From assembly GCA_027065695.1 (NCBI GenBank), contig JAMONP010000052.1, positions 62,001 to 126,000 of the forward strand: a DNA stretch of 64,000 bases. Reading direction: 5' to 3'. This DNA comes from Desulfuromonadales bacterium (GTDB taxonomy: Bacteria > Desulfobacterota > Desulfuromonadia > Desulfuromonadales > BM103). Below, one piece after another: positions 8,395 to 19,188 of this stretch. Within the stretch, counting starts at the first letter, position 1. The number at the start of each line of letters is the position of its first letter. The notes beneath the pieces are model-generated. The model did no database searches and was not told where the DNA came from. It saw only the letters and a program-made list of their open reading frames with translations. The translations under genes and the position numbers were made by a program.

Positions 8395-8823
8395 AAGGTC
8401 AAGACCGTCGGGTCGCGTCCCGACAGACGCCTTACTTTTTACAACGCCAAAAAAGTATGCAAAAAGGCTTTTCTCCTGTGGAGGGCACTTCTTTCGCCAT
8501 TGGTCGGTGTTTTGTGCAGCTATAAGGTTGATGAGAAAGGTGATTCTGCGTGGCAACAAATAAACAGGACGTTTTTTTGCGAGATGTCTGGTCTTCGCCC
8601 TGTAGCCCATTGTTTCAGTCCTGACGAAAAGCTGGCTCACCACAACTGCTTAGCAGCATAAACAAAACAGCACCAGACCTTGCTCATCAAGAACCGCCAG
8701 CAATTAACTCACCGACCACTGGCGAAAGAAGTGCCCAGCGCCGCGCAAAGCGTTCTTTGGTTACTTTCTTTGGCTTTGGAAAGAAAGTTACCCGGCTGTC
8801 GGCCGGGACCGGCGATCTTGACC
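8395..8823. repeat. family H long inverted repeat in the 8342-8897 gap
   Basis: No gene is supported in this gap. An outer pair (8395-8426 and 8796-8823, both carrying the GGTCAAGACCGTCGGG type of sequence) brackets an inner 27-bp pair at 8482-8508 and 8710-8736 that differs at one position. Open frames crossing it, such as 8368-8643, read repeat sequence. A weak AACAGGT/ACCTGTT pair just after thiE (8346-8366) might help end transcription but has no T run. Confidence 0.7.
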
Positions 8824-8897
8824 CTAAAAGCTTTTGACCCTAAAGCTTTTGACCTTAAAACCCGAAACCTTGCACAAGGAACTAGGAACACGAAAAA

Positions 8898-9788
8898 TCA
8901 GAAATTATCTTCAGAATAATCCGGAACCTCATCAAACCAAACCATATCCCGCTTAGCCTGCACCAAGGCGCTTTCAGCCAAAGCAATAATCCTCTCCCGA
9001 TCCTTAGGGTAAGAGCCGGCAAGATTAAGGATATTAGAGGCGTGGTTAGAACGCAGAATGGTCTTTTGCGGCGCAAGATGACGGACTATTTCGAGAGTTT
9101 CTTCGATAATACCACCATTGGTTTGCAAGGTAATTGAACGCAGGAAATCATCATTGTGGCGACGGAACATGGTCAGCAGCGAAAAAAATTCCGGAGAGAG
9201 TTCTGTAACCCATTTTGCGGTACCTCTGGCATGTTCGACACTGCGCTCCCGACCTGCCAATCCGAGGATAGCTGTCACCGAGAGTTTCAGCCCAGCCTGC
9301 TGAGCCTTACGGCACAAATCAAGCATCTCGGCCGGGCTGAAGCCTTTCTTGATAGCTGACAAAGTCTGCTCATCACCACTCTCCAGACCAAAGTAAAGAA
9401 TTCGCAGCTTCTTTTCCCGCAACCGGGACAACTCCGCCACCGACTTGCTTCTCAGGCTGTTAGGAGAGGCATAAATACCGATACGGGTCAGCTTCGGAAA
9501 AGATTCAGCCAGTAACTCGAGAATTTCAATCAACCCTGCCTGAGGGTAAATGAGGGCATCTCCGTCAGCCAGGAAAACTTTTTGAATACCACCTCGGTGA
9601 AAGATGGGAATTCTTTCGATTTCCGCCTTAACCTCTGCAATAGGTCGCACTTTGAACTGCTTGGTTTTGTACATCCCGCAAAAAGTGCAATGGTTCTGAG
9701 AACATCCCAGGGTAATCTGGAATATCTGGCTGTACGCCTCACTTGGTGGGCGGTACAGGGGATAGTCGTAATTGAAATAATTGTACAT
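8898..9788 (-). CDS. radical SAM protein
   Basis: The 296-residue protein has a radical SAM cluster motif near residue 29, GCSQNHCTFCGMY, a CX4CX2C spacing like the GCSHNKCTFC group of COG1032-type enzymes. It also has the glycine-rich FLADGDALIYP strand and the YFGLESGDEQTLSAIKKG SAM-binding segment. AAGG lies eight bases before the ATG. It is transcribed after the rhomboid gene with a 40-bp gap. The substrate cannot be told from the sequence. Confidence 0.85.
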   Translation of the reverse strand: MYNYFNYDYPLYRPPSEAYSQIFQITLGCSQNHCTFCGMYKTKQFKVRPIAEVKAEIERIPIFHRGGIQKVFLADGDALIYPQAGLIEILELLAESFPKLTRIGIYASPNSLRSKSVAELSRLREKKLRILYFGLESGDEQTLSAIKKGFSPAEMLDLCRKAQQAGLKLSVTAILGLAGRERSVEHARGTAKWVTELSPEFFSLLTMFRRHNDDFLRSITLQTNGGIIEETLEIVRHLAPQKTILRSNHASNILNLAGSYPKDRERIIALAESALVQAKRDMVWFDEVPDYSEDNF

Positions 9789-9828
9789 GACAATAACCTT
9801 TGATTTGTGATTTGTGTCAGTTGACCGA

Positions 9829-10998
9829 TTACTGCTTCCCTTCCTCTATCATCTTCATATATCGGCGAGCATTCTCGGTGACTTCAGGGGTTTGTGCCAG
9901 ATCAACAGCAGCGACAAAATAGTGCCAGGCAGAAGTTTCACAACGGTCTTTGTGCAGTAATGCCCGCCCTGCTCCCAAGTAGGCCCGATCAAGACCTTTA
10001 TCGCCTGGCCGTTCGGCGATCAGTCGTCTAAACACTGTCAAGGCTTCGTCTGGAGAGCCACTATCCAGCATATACTCGCCAATAGTAAGGATATTATTGG
10101 TCGACAGTTGGCTCCGCTGACTGCGACCATCCATTTGAGCGAAGCGTGCGACCGCATGCGCCAGATCATCACGATCTATGGAGCTAACGATATCGGTCAC
10201 CGCATTGACAAGATTGGCCCGTTTACGGCCAACTCGTGGAGTTGTTCCTTTCATCCGTAATAAGCCGGGCAAACGATCAACTGCCAGAGCCAGGCCAAGA
10301 CCAGCAAGGAAGCCGCCAATATGCGCCCCGTGTGCAACGCCACTCCCTTCTGCCGAACTCATCATGAAAGGCAAGAGGTTATCGATCACCAGATAAACCC
10401 CAAGAACGATGCGAGATGGAATCAGAAAGGTGGTCATGATCAAGGGAAAAAGAAAAACAAAAACCTTGATCCGGTTACGCGGAAACCATAAAAAATAGAA
10501 ACCAAGTACACCTGAGATTGCTCCCGAAGCGCCGAGCATCGGTATCTGTGAATTCGGCACAAACATACCGAAAAAGAGTGTCGCCACCAGACCAGCACCG
10601 AGATAGGCCATAAGATAGCCGACATGGCCAAGGCGGTGCTCAACATTATCACCGTATATCCAGAGGAACAGCATATTACCGGCCAGATGCATCCAGCCAG
10701 CATGCAGAAACATCGCCGTAAACATACTCAGCAGAGAGAACTCGGCAGGCCTGAAGCCGTATTTAAAAACCACCAGATCGTAGGCCGAGACATGCTGGTA
10801 AACCATCTGTGTCGACCAGTTACCACTGGCACCAATAAGGCTCAGATATTCCAGCAAGGCAGGATCATTGAGATCAGGGCGCGTCGCACTCATAGGGAGA
10901 GTGATCGCCAGGAACACAACAACATTGATCCCGATCAACAGCCAGTTGACATAGGGAGTTGTTTTGGGATTGGGAACATCGCCGATCGGCAGAAGCAT
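9829..10998 (-). CDS. rhomboid-family intramembrane serine protease with C-terminal TPR region
   Basis: Rhomboids cut single-pass membrane proteins within the membrane. Of 389 residues, about the first 250 are hydrophobic segments. The catalytic Ser is in MLGASGAISG (about residue 160) and the catalytic His in GVAHGAHIGGFLAG; the HAGWMHLAGNMLF loop is typical. The last ~130 residues are soluble and helical with TPR-like repeats (GEYMLDSGSPDEALTVFRRL), probably a cytoplasmic adaptor. GAGAAG before the ATG is a modest ribosome site. Confidence 0.9.
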   Translation of the reverse strand: MLLPIGDVPNPKTTPYVNWLLIGINVVVFLAITLPMSATRPDLNDPALLEYLSLIGASGNWSTQMVYQHVSAYDLVVFKYGFRPAEFSLLSMFTAMFLHAGWMHLAGNMLFLWIYGDNVEHRLGHVGYLMAYLGAGLVATLFFGMFVPNSQIPMLGASGAISGVLGFYFLWFPRNRIKVFVFLFPLIMTTFLIPSRIVLGVYLVIDNLLPFMMSSAEGSGVAHGAHIGGFLAGLGLALAVDRLPGLLRMKGTTPRVGRKRANLVNAVTDIVSSIDRDDLAHAVARFAQMDGRSQRSQLSTNNILTIGEYMLDSGSPDEALTVFRRLIAERPGDKGLDRAYLGAGRALLHKDRCETSAWHYFVAAVDLAQTPEVTENARRYMKMIEEGKQ

Positions 10999-11062
10999 CA
11001 GTCTTCTCAGGGATGGGTTAATTTACCTAACAAATTCGTGTCATCATAACACATTGCCAAAG

Positions 11063-11202
11063 GTAACTATTCAGCACAATTTGAATGCCTTACAAAAACG
11101 TCTGTCATCCCCGAATGATTCTATCGGGGATCCATGCTCTAAAGTCTGGATTCCCGATTACACCTTCGGGAATGACAATATTTTGTAATGCTGAAGAGTT
11201 AC
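11063..11202. repeat. family E fold-back element, complete copy
   Basis: Ends GTAACTATTCAGCA and TGCTGAAGAGTTAC are inverted. Inner arms TGTCATCCCCGAATGA and the CGGGAATGACA segment also pair. The 140-bp unit fills most of the gap between the divergent rhomboid and FAH-family genes. Nothing else is evident in this gap. Shorter derivatives lie at 18928-18982 and 38361-38459. Confidence 0.75.
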
Positions 11203-11302
11203 GGCCAGAGCATATTATTTACCTAACGCATCTTTCCTCTGTACCATTAGTCTTTCACCCTGTACCCTGTCCGCTAAATTCATCTTCCTCATGGAGACCA
11301 AC

Positions 11303-11953
11303 ATGCACACCATAAACCTCGATGGCCGCAATATCCCAGTCGGTAAAATTGCCTGTATCGGCCGCAACTATGCCGAACACATCAAAGAACTCGGTAACAA
11401 AACACCGGACAAACCGGTTGTCTTTATAAAGCCTCCCAGCTCCATCGTTGACTCAGGAGGAACAGTAGTTATTCCAGCTTATTCCAGCAATTGCCATCAT
11501 GAGATCGAGCTCGCGGTACTAATCGGTAGAAATGCAAAAGAAGTCAGTACCGAAAAAGCTCTCGATTACGTAAGTGGTTACGGTGTCGCTCTGGATCTGA
11601 CTCTCAGGGATGTGCAAAACACACAAAAGGAGAAAGGACTACCTTGGGAAATTGCCAAAGCCTTCGACACCTCCTGCCCACTTTCGGCATTTGTAGGCAC
11701 GGATCAGGTGGCAGACCCGCAAAACCTGCAGCTTAAATTGACTGTGAATGGGCAAGTACGTCAGGACGGCAACAGCAGCGACATGATGCGCACAGTAGCG
11801 GAACTGATCGCTGCTGTGTCTTCTTACTTCATCTTGGAGGCAGGAGATATCCTGCTTACCGGAACCCCGGCAGGGGTTGGCAAAATTATGAGTGGAGACC
11901 AACTAGAGGCGACGATTGAGAAGGTTGGCAGATTACAGGTATCAGTAGAGTAG
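11303..11953 (+). CDS. fumarylacetoacetate hydrolase (FAH) family protein
   Basis: The 216-residue protein has the single FAH domain found in acylpyruvases, oxaloacetate decarboxylases and related enzymes. Signatures are CIGRNYAEHIKELGN, VFIKPPSS, the metal-binding HEIELAVLIG (E-x-E), DLTLRDVQ, FDTSCPL and the terminal GDILLTGTPAGVG. The start at 11303 has GGAG six bases upstream; an ATG 12 bases earlier lacks a site. It stands alone between a repeat-filled gap and a convergent gene. The exact substrate is not readable from sequence. Confidence 0.9.
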   Translation: MHTINLDGRNIPVGKIACIGRNYAEHIKELGNKTPDKPVVFIKPPSSIVDSGGTVVIPAYSSNCHHEIELAVLIGRNAKEVSTEKALDYVSGYGVALDLTLRDVQNTQKEKGLPWEIAKAFDTSCPLSAFVGTDQVADPQNLQLKLTVNGQVRQDGNSSDMMRTVAELIAAVSSYFILEAGDILLTGTPAGVGKIMSGDQLEATIEKVGRLQVSVE

Positions 11954-11972
11954 CTGTTTTTTGTGCCACCCG

Positions 11973-12458
11973 CTACTCACTACCATCATCAAAAACCAGG
12001 CCATCACCATCATTCATGCGATTAAGATAAGATTTGAGTCGCACGGTGTGTTCCCGGTCTGCTTCAGCCAGGGCCTTGAACATAGTCTGCAAATCAGGTT
12101 GATTGCCTAACTCTGCAAAACCGAGGTGAGCTTTCAGGAAGGCATCTTCAAGTTCTACAGAGGCGTAGATTGCTTCATCTAGAGAAAGGCTGCCCTCCTG
12201 AGCATCGAGCAGAATTTCACCGGCACGATCAAAAAGCTCCTGCACTTCCTCAAGATTCAGCCCACACTCCAGCACACCAGCGATCTCAAATAGGTCATTC
12301 ACCAAGCGAATGCGATGCGCATGACGCAGCTCATCATCAGCCATCTCCTGCCAGATCTCACGTAACTCATCGTTGGCATCCGGATGGTTCACCAGTTGCT
12401 GGTAGATTTCACCGACCCGTTCTTCTACATCGATGCAGCTTTGCAGGATTGCTTTCAT
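11973..12458 (-). CDS. ferritin-like / rubrerythrin-related diiron protein
   Basis: The 161-residue, almost entirely helical, acidic protein has carboxylate and histidine pairs at helix positions expected of a ferritin-like four-helix bundle: CIDVEERVGEIY, ADDELRHAHRIR, ASVELEDAFLKAH and ADREHTVRL. There is no C-terminal rubredoxin domain. AAGGAGGACTCT precedes the ATG at 12458; longer TTG-started forms are unlikely. It is transcribed after ppdK, across a terminator-like hairpin. A role in oxidative-stress defence or metal handling is inferred. Confidence 0.75.
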   Translation of the reverse strand: MKAILQSCIDVEERVGEIYQQLVNHPDANDELREIWQEMADDELRHAHRIRLVNDLFEIAGVLECGLNLEEVQELFDRAGEILLDAQEGSLSLDEAIYASVELEDAFLKAHLGFAELGNQPDLQTMFKALAEADREHTVRLKSYLNRMNDGDGLVFDDGSE

Positions 12459-12536
12459 AGAGTCCTCCTTATAAATAACTGAAATGAGTCTATCATATAG
12501 ATAACGCATGAGACAGTTAAGAAGAGATTCAAACAA

Positions 12537-12567
12537 CAAAAGCCCCCGTCATGGACAGAGGCTTTTG
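12537..12567 (-). terminator. intrinsic terminator downstream of ppdK
   Basis: On the minus strand CAAAAGCC and GGCTTTTG form a stem 20 bp after the ppdK stop, followed by a T-rich stretch (TTGTTTG). It separates ppdK from the ferritin-like gene. Confidence 0.6.
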
Positions 12568-12586
12568 TTGATTTGACAATTGATTT

Positions 12587-15247
12587 CTAGTTTTCTTCCA
12601 GCACCGCCTGCGCCGCAGCCAGTCGGGCAATCGGCACGCGGAAGGGCGAGCAGGAGACATAGTCTAGGCCGATACGGTGACAGAACTTCACCGAAGAAGC
12701 CTCACCGCCGTGCTCGCCGCAGATACCAAGTTTGATATCAGGGCGGGTCTTGCGGCCCAGCTCACAACCCATCTTCACCAGTTGACCAACCCCGTCCTGG
12801 TCGATGGCGACAAAGGGATCGCTAGGAAATAGATCCTGCTCAACATAAGCGGGCAAGAACTTGCCAGCATCATCACGGGAAAGACCGTAGGTGGTCTGGG
12901 TCAGGTCGTTGGTACCAAAGGAGAAGAACTCGGCCTCATTGGCAATAACATCAGCAGTCAGGGCCGCGCGAGGCAGTTCGATCATGGTACCTATCAGATA
13001 GGTGACTTTGACACCGTAACTGGCGATGACTTCATCGGCAACGCGGATGGCGTTAGCACGCAGGATCGCCAGCTCCCTCACTTCACAGACCAGCGGAATC
13101 ATAATCTCGGGAACAATGTCGAAACCATCATTTTTGACCAGCTCGCAGGCAGCTTCCATAATCGCCTGCACCTGCATATCGTAAATTTCAGGGTAGGTAA
13201 TCGCCAGTCGGCAACCGCGGTGACCAAGCATCGGGTTGAACTCGTGCAACGACTCAACCTTAGACTTCAAGGTCTGCACCGGAACATTTATCTCACCAGC
13301 CAAGGTTTCGATATCCTTATCACTGTGCGGCAGGAATTCATGCAGAGGTGGGTCAAGCAGACGAATAGTGACTGGCAGGCCCTTCATAACCTTGAAAAGA
13401 CCAAGGAAGTCGCCTTTTTGCATTGGCAGAATCTTCGCTAACGCCTGTTTGCGACCTTCCATATCTGCAGCAAGGATCATCTCACGTACAGCGGTAAGAC
13501 GATCACTCTCGAAGAACATATGTTCGGTCCGGCAGAGGCCAATGCCCTCAGCACCGAAGTCACGAGCCACCTGGGCATCATAAGGAGTATCGGCATTGGC
13601 ACGCACACGCATACGACGGATGTCATCAACCCATGCCATCAATTGACTGAATTCGCCCGTCAACTCCGCCTGCACTGTCGGCACTTCGCCCTGCATAACT
13701 TCACCGGTAGAGCCATCAAGAGTAATCACATCGCTCTTCTTGAAGATCCGACCATTCCTGGCGGTAAATTGCTGCTTAGCATAATCAACCTTGATTTCGC
13801 CGCAACCAGAGACACAGCATTTACCCATGCCACGGGCCACCACCGCCGCATGAGAAGTCATCCCACCACGAGCGGTAAGAATCCCCTCGGCGGCATGCAT
13901 GCCGTGGATATCTTCGGGGCTGGTCTCAACACGCACCAAAATCACCTTGAGACCAATTTTGGCCGCCTCTTCCGCCTCATCAGCGGAAAAAACCACCTGG
14001 CCGCTGGCAGCACCTGGAGATGCAGGCAAGCCTTTAGCAACCACTGTTTTCGAAGCATCAGGATCAAGCGAGGGGTGCAGTAACTGATCGAGTTGTTCCG
14101 GCTCGACCCGCATCACCGCTTCCTTTTTACTAATCAATCCTTCAGCAACCATATCAACGGCAATTTTCACCGCAGCCTTGGCAGTACGCTTGCCACCGCG
14201 GGTCTGCAACATATAGAGCTTGTGCTTTTCGATGGTGAACTCAATATCCTGCATATCCTTGTAGTGCGTTTCGAGGATGCTGCGGATCTTATCTAACTGC
14301 GCATAGCAATCAGGAAGGACATCTTCCATAGCTGGCAAATCACCCGGTTTGTATTTGGCCTTGTTGATTGGCTGCGGCGTACGGGTACCAGCGACCACGT
14401 CCTCGCCCTGGGCGTTGATCAGATATTCACCGTAGAAGTAATCCTCGCCGGTGGCGGGGTCGCGGGTGAAGGCAACGCCGGTGGCGCAATCGTCGCCCAT
14501 ATTGCCATAGACCATCGACTGGACATTGACAGCAGTGCCCCATTCTGCGGGGATGTTATTGAGTTTACGATAGGTTTTGGCTCGAAAATTCATCCAGGAA
14601 CCGAAGACCGCGCCGATGGAACCCCAGAGCTGTTCTTTGGGGTCCATGGGGAAATCATGGCCGAGGTCTTCCTTGACCTTAGTCTTGAACAGACTGACCA
14701 GCTCTTTCAAATCATCGGCAGTCAAAGCAGTGTCTTCCTCAACACCGCGATCGGACTTCATCTTCTCGAGAATATGCTCAAGGATGTCGCCATCCATATC
14801 GAGGACGACATTGGCGTACATCTGGATAAAACGTCGATAGGAATCATAGGCAAAACGGGCATCACCACTCTGGGCGATCACTCCCTGGACAGTATCGTCA
14901 TTGAGACCGAGGTTGAGAACTGTATCCATCATCCCTGGCATCGAAGCCCGGGCTCCGGAACGCACCGAAACCAGCAGCGGATTCTGCGCGTCACCAAATT
15001 TCTTGCCCATCAACTTCTCAACCTGCGCCAGGTTCTGGTTGACTTCCTCCTCAAGACCGGCCGGGTAGTTACGGTCATTCTTGTAGAACTCGGTGCAGAC
15101 TTCCGTAGTAAGAGTGAAACCGGCTGGCACTGGCAGACCGATACTGGTCATTTCCGCCAGATTGGCACCCTTGCCGCCGAGCAGGTTTTTCATGTCGCCG
15201 CGACCTTCGGCTTCGCCATCACCAAAGAAATAGACATACTTTGCCAT
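12587..15247 (-). CDS. ppdK: pyruvate, phosphate dikinase
   Basis: PPDK interconverts pyruvate, ATP and phosphate with PEP, AMP and pyrophosphate. The 886-residue protein is full length. The N-terminal nucleotide-binding domain begins [12 protein letters not shown] and has [12 protein letters not shown]; the swivelling phosphohistidine domain carries [18 protein letters not shown]; the C-terminal barrel ends with GICGEHGG and [14 protein letters not shown]. The start at 15247 is chosen because GGGAGGAATCAAAA precedes it; a longer frame to 15313 has an atypical N-terminus. It is a single-gene unit with repeats upstream and a terminator downstream. Confidence 0.97.
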   Translation of the reverse strand: MAKYVYFFGDGEAEGRGDMKNLLGGKGANLAEMTSIGLPVPAGFTLTTEVCTEFYKNDRNYPAGLEEEVNQNLAQVEKLMGKKFGDAQNPLLVSVRSGARASMPGMMDTVLNLGLNDDTVQGVIAQSGDARFAYDSYRRFIQMYANVVLDMDGDILEHILEKMKSDRGVEEDTALTADDLKELVSLFKTKVKEDLGHDFPMDPKEQLWGSIGAVFGSWMNFRAKTYRKLNNIPAEWGTAVNVQSMVYGNMGDDCATGVAFTRDPATGEDYFYGEYLINAQGEDVVAGTRTPQPINKAKYKPGDLPAMEDVLPDCYAQLDKIRSILETHYKDMQDIEFTIEKHKLYMLQTRGGKRTAKAAVKIAVDMVAEGLISKKEAVMRVEPEQLDQLLHPSLDPDASKTVVAKGLPASPGAASGQVVFSADEAEEAAKIGLKVILVRVETSPEDIHGMHAAEGILTARGGMTSHAAVVARGMGKCCVSGCGEIKVDYAKQQFTARNGRIFKKSDVITLDGSTGEVMQGEVPTVQAELTGEFSQLMAWVDDIRRMRVRANADTPYDAQVARDFGAEGIGLCRTEHMFFESDRLTAVREMILAADMEGRKQALAKILPMQKGDFLGLFKVMKGLPVTIRLLDPPLHEFLPHSDKDIETLAGEINVPVQTLKSKVESLHEFNPMLGHRGCRLAITYPEIYDMQVQAIMEAACELVKNDGFDIVPEIMIPLVCEVRELAILRANAIRVADEVIASYGVKVTYLIGTMIELPRAALTADVIANEAEFFSFGTNDLTQTTYGLSRDDAGKFLPAYVEQDLFPSDPFVAIDQDGVGQLVKMGCELGRKTRPDIKLGICGEHGGEASSVKFCHRIGLDYVSCSPFRVPIARLAAAQAVLEEN

Positions 15248-15318
15248 TTTTGATTCCTCCCAAAGTAAGGTTGCTATGAATATTGATTCGTTAGATTCAG
15301 AACCCGAAACCATTTATT

Positions 15319-15689
15319 TAGCCGCGATCAAAATCTATAAAAATCTATAAAAGACAAGGGTTTTAAAGTTCTATGCTTTTCAACAAATAGACCTTGATAG
15401 ATTTTCATTGCGGCTAATTTGTTTTTGACCTTAAAATCAAAGACTTTTATTTAGCCGCGGTCAGAATCTGTGAAAATCTGTAAGGGCTAAAAACAAGGAC
15501 TTTTGGTTTTATGCTTTTAAACACAGACCTTGATAGATTTTCATTGCGGCTAATTTGTTTTTGACCTTAAAATCTAAAGACTTTTATTTAGCCGCGGTCA
15601 GAATCTGTGAAAATCTGTAAGGGCTAAAAACAAGGACTTTTGGTTTTATGCTTTTAAACACAGACCTTGACAGATTTTCACCGCGGCTA
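15319..15689. repeat. family C fold-back repeats, three tandem copies
   Basis: Three units at about 15319-15416, 15452-15552 and 15599-15689 each run from TAGCCGCGGTCAGAATCTGT to the roughly inverted ACAGATTTTCACCGCGGCTA, with a short middle holding GGGCTAAAA and a TTAAACACAGACCTTGA-type segment. Linkers between units are also conserved (TTTTGACCTTAAAATC). They fill the ppdK-glyS gap, which shows no gene. Confidence 0.85.
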
Positions 15690-15712
15690 ATATGCTTTTG
15701 ACTTTAAAGTTT

Positions 15713-17779
15713 TCACGCGGATATCCTTGTAAAGTCTGCAATATCTGCAAACAGGCTTGCTACCTTGGTCAGCAGAGCCAACCGATTGGTCTTGACCTTG
15801 TCATCCTCAGCCATAACCATGACACCATCAAAGAAGGCGTCAACCGGCTCACGTAGTCCAGCGATAGTCTGTAACGCAGCGCCATAGTCACCATTGCTGA
15901 CCTGGTCGGCCACCACCTGGCGGGTTATCTCGACCGCAGACGCTAAAGCACGCTCGCAATCATCTTCGAACAGCTCGGTCTGTACAGCGGCATCGACGCC
16001 ACCTTTAATAATATTGCCAACCCTCTTGAAGGCCACAGCCAATGGCTCGAAATCAGCCGCGCCCTTGAGCGCTGCAAGGGCCGCCACTCTCGCTACCGCA
16101 TCGTCAGGCTCATCGAAACGAGCCGACAGAACAGCATCGACCACATCGGTCGAGTAATCGCGACTGGTCAGCATATTCGCAAGCCGCAAGCGGATAAACT
16201 CAACCACATTGGCCTGCACTTCGGCCTGCGGTCGTGTCAGTTTTCTTTCCAGTAAACCCAGGCTCTGCTCAACCAGTTGAGGGATGCTGATCTGGTAGCC
16301 GCGATCAAGGATGATATTGAGGACACCAATGGCACTGCGACGCAGTGCATAGGGATCGGCGGAACCCGTCGGAATCAGGCCGACACCGAAACAGCCGCAG
16401 ATCGTATCGATCTTGTCGGCAATGGAGACAAAAGCGCCGAGATTATCCGACGGCAGAGTACCTCCCGCTTCGGTGGGCAGGTAGTGTTCAAAGATGGCGA
16501 TTGAAATACGCGGATCCTCGCCCTCGATGCGTGAGTATTCGCGCCCCATGATTCCCTGCAATTCGGGGAACTCATAGACCATCTTGGTCTCAAGGTCACA
16601 CTTGGCCAACTGAGCCGCGCGTTCTGTCAGGGCAACCGCCGTTGGCTCAAAACGCTCTGCCAGACTCTTGGCAATCTGCGTGAAACGTTCAACTTTTTCA
16701 AAGCTGCTGCCGAGCTTTGCCTGGTAGATCACCTGCTTGAGAGATTCCAGATTACTCTCCAGCTTGACCTTCTGGTCTTCTACCCAGAAGAACATGGCAT
16801 CATCCAAACGCGGCCTGATGACCCTCTCGTTACCCTTGATGACGACCTGTTCATCTTCGGGGCGAGTATTGGATATGGTGATGAATTTGTTAAGGAGTTT
16901 CCCCTGATTGTCTTCAATGGTGAAGTAACGCTGATGTTCACGCATTGACGTTACCAGCAGTTCACGCGGCAGCTGCAGATATTTTTTGTCGAAGCTGCCA
17001 CAGAGGGGAGTCGGATCCTCTACCAGATAGGTGACTTCTTCAAGGAGTCTTTCATCAAGCGAAGTCTTACCTCCGGCAGCCTTGCCCGCCGTTTCAACCT
17101 GCTCGCGAATAACGGCCTTGCGTTCGTTATGGTTAGCGGTGACAAAATGCTTGCGGCAACCTTCCAGCCAATCGACCATCCCGGTCACGGCAAACTCCTG
17201 CGGTGCCATAAAACGGTGACCACGCGACTTATTGCCACTGGTCAGATTGCCGTGCGTAAAGGAAACAACTTCACCACCATAAAGAGCAACAATCCAGTGC
17301 ATTGGCCGGGCGAAACGAACATCGAGGGTTTCCCAACGCATCGATTTCTTGAAGGTCAGGCCAGCAACCACGCGCTGCAGAATCCCGATCAGGAGTTCCG
17401 CTGTCGGTCGTCCGGGCTCTTCTTTCTCAATAAACAGATACTCACCCTTATCGGTTTCCACCAATTTGAGATCGGCGACATCAACCTTCTGCCCGCGGGC
17501 AAAGCCGATAGCAGCTTTGCTAGGATTACCTTCGGCATCATAAGCGATCTGCTTGGCCGGCCCCATAGCCTCGGTGCGCAAAGTCGGTTGATCCTCAGCG
17601 ACATCACTCACCGCCAGCGCCAGACGACGTGGTGTCGCAAAGGTTTTGATCTCAGCAAATTCCAGCCGCGCGGTGTTCAGTTCTTTGCGTATCATCCGCT
17701 CCAGATCAGACATTGCCTTCGGCAAAAAACCTGCGGGAATTTCTTCAGTACCTATTTCAAGGAATATTTCTTTGGACAT
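15713..17779 (-). CDS. glyS: glycine-tRNA ligase beta subunit
   Basis: GlyS is the large subunit of the bacterial alpha2beta2 glycyl-tRNA synthetase. The 688-residue length is normal. Recognisable segments are the N-terminal FLEIGTEEIPAGFL, FATPRRLAL, MRWETLDVRFARPMHW, TSMREHQRYF, LEGRKLTR-type helical regions and the C-terminal DFTRISA end. CGGAGTAACGA precedes the ATG. It follows glyQ on the same strand after a gap holding a family G repeat. Confidence 0.96.
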   Translation of the reverse strand: MSKEIFLEIGTEEIPAGFLPKAMSDLERMIRKELNTARLEFAEIKTFATPRRLALAVSDVAEDQPTLRTEAMGPAKQIAYDAEGNPSKAAIGFARGQKVDVADLKLVETDKGEYLFIEKEEPGRPTAELLIGILQRVVAGLTFKKSMRWETLDVRFARPMHWIVALYGGEVVSFTHGNLTSGNKSRGHRFMAPQEFAVTGMVDWLEGCRKHFVTANHNERKAVIREQVETAGKAAGGKTSLDERLLEEVTYLVEDPTPLCGSFDKKYLQLPRELLVTSMREHQRYFTIEDNQGKLLNKFITISNTRPEDEQVVIKGNERVIRPRLDDAMFFWVEDQKVKLESNLESLKQVIYQAKLGSSFEKVERFTQIAKSLAERFEPTAVALTERAAQLAKCDLETKMVYEFPELQGIMGREYSRIEGEDPRISIAIFEHYLPTEAGGTLPSDNLGAFVSIADKIDTICGCFGVGLIPTGSADPYALRRSAIGVLNIILDRGYQISIPQLVEQSLGLLERKLTRPQAEVQANVVEFIRLRLANMLTSRDYSTDVVDAVLSARFDEPDDAVARVAALAALKGAADFEPLAVAFKRVGNIIKGGVDAAVQTELFEDDCERALASAVEITRQVVADQVSNGDYGAALQTIAGLREPVDAFFDGVMVMAEDDKVKTNRLALLTKVASLFADIADFTRISA

Positions 17780-17805
17780 TCGTTACTCCGATATAAAAAC
17801 ATTTT

Positions 17806-17910
17806 TAACGCCCGTTCGCTTTGCTCACTCAAAACGCAAAGTCGCAGAGTAAAACAAATGAGTGGACATGAAATATAAACTTTCTTTGCGCCTTAGCGTC
17901 TTTGCGTTAA
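17806..17910. repeat. family G repeat, copy 1 (glyQ-glyS gap)
   Basis: A left arm AACGCAAAGTCGCAGAG and a right arm CTTTGCGCCTTAGCGTCTTT face each other across ~45 bp, preceded by CGCCCGTTCGC and a TTGCTCACTC segment. The same composite occurs on the other side of glyQ at 18851-19052. Confidence 0.65.
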
Positions 17911-17929
17911 ACAACGCCTGAATTCTGAA

Positions 17930-18799
<870 letters not shown>

Positions 18800-18850
18800 A
18801 ATACCTCCAGGGGCGTAAGGCCCGTCAGATCAATAAGGTCGGACAAAAAA

Positions 18851-19052
18851 CATTTAACACCCGTTCGCGTTGCTCACTCAAGACGCAAAGTCGCAGAGCA
18901 AGGGAATTATGAGCCTTTAAGACAGTTCACAAAAACGCCTGTCATCCCCGAATGACAATCTTTTGTAATGCTGAATAGTTACAATCATCTAACCAAAGTT
19001 TTCAGTCTTTTAGTGTTTTGTCTTTCTTTGCACCTTAGCGTCTTTGCGTTAA
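18851..19052. repeat. family G repeat, copy 2, with a family E fragment inserted
   Basis: The arms (left around 18882-18900, right around 19024-19052) match those at 17806-17910. The longer spacer contains a family E derivative at 18928-18982. This tract occupies the recO-glyQ gap; the rest of the gap (19053-19188) shows only a short T- and C-rich stretch and no gene. Confidence 0.65.
18928..18982. repeat. family E repeat, internally deleted copy nested in family G
   Basis: TGTCATCCCCGAATGACA runs straight into the TTTTGTAATGCTGAATAGTT end seen in the complete copy at 11063-11202, so the middle of the element is missing. It lies between the two arms of a family G repeat. Confidence 0.65.
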
Positions 19053-19188
19053 AACAGGGCTAAATGTTTAGTAAAAATAAACCAGGTTCAGGGAGCCTTA
19101 AGACCACAGCCCACCTGCAAACAATAGTTCGGCATACTAGCTTTGCCCCCCCTGCCCTGTCAAGAGATTCCCCCGCTAAAACCCTGCC

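Noticed and set aside
8368-8643. 91-codon open frame on the minus strand
   Set aside because: It lies within the family H repeat, has no ribosome site and reads repeat arms; the product is low in plausible structure.
13520-14083. 187-codon plus-strand frame inside ppdK
   Set aside because: It is antisense to a highly conserved enzyme gene and has no start context or family match.
15319-15689. CRISPR-like regular repeats
   Set aside because: Units are long fold-back repeats with conserved middles, not short direct repeats with unique spacers, and there are no cas genes.
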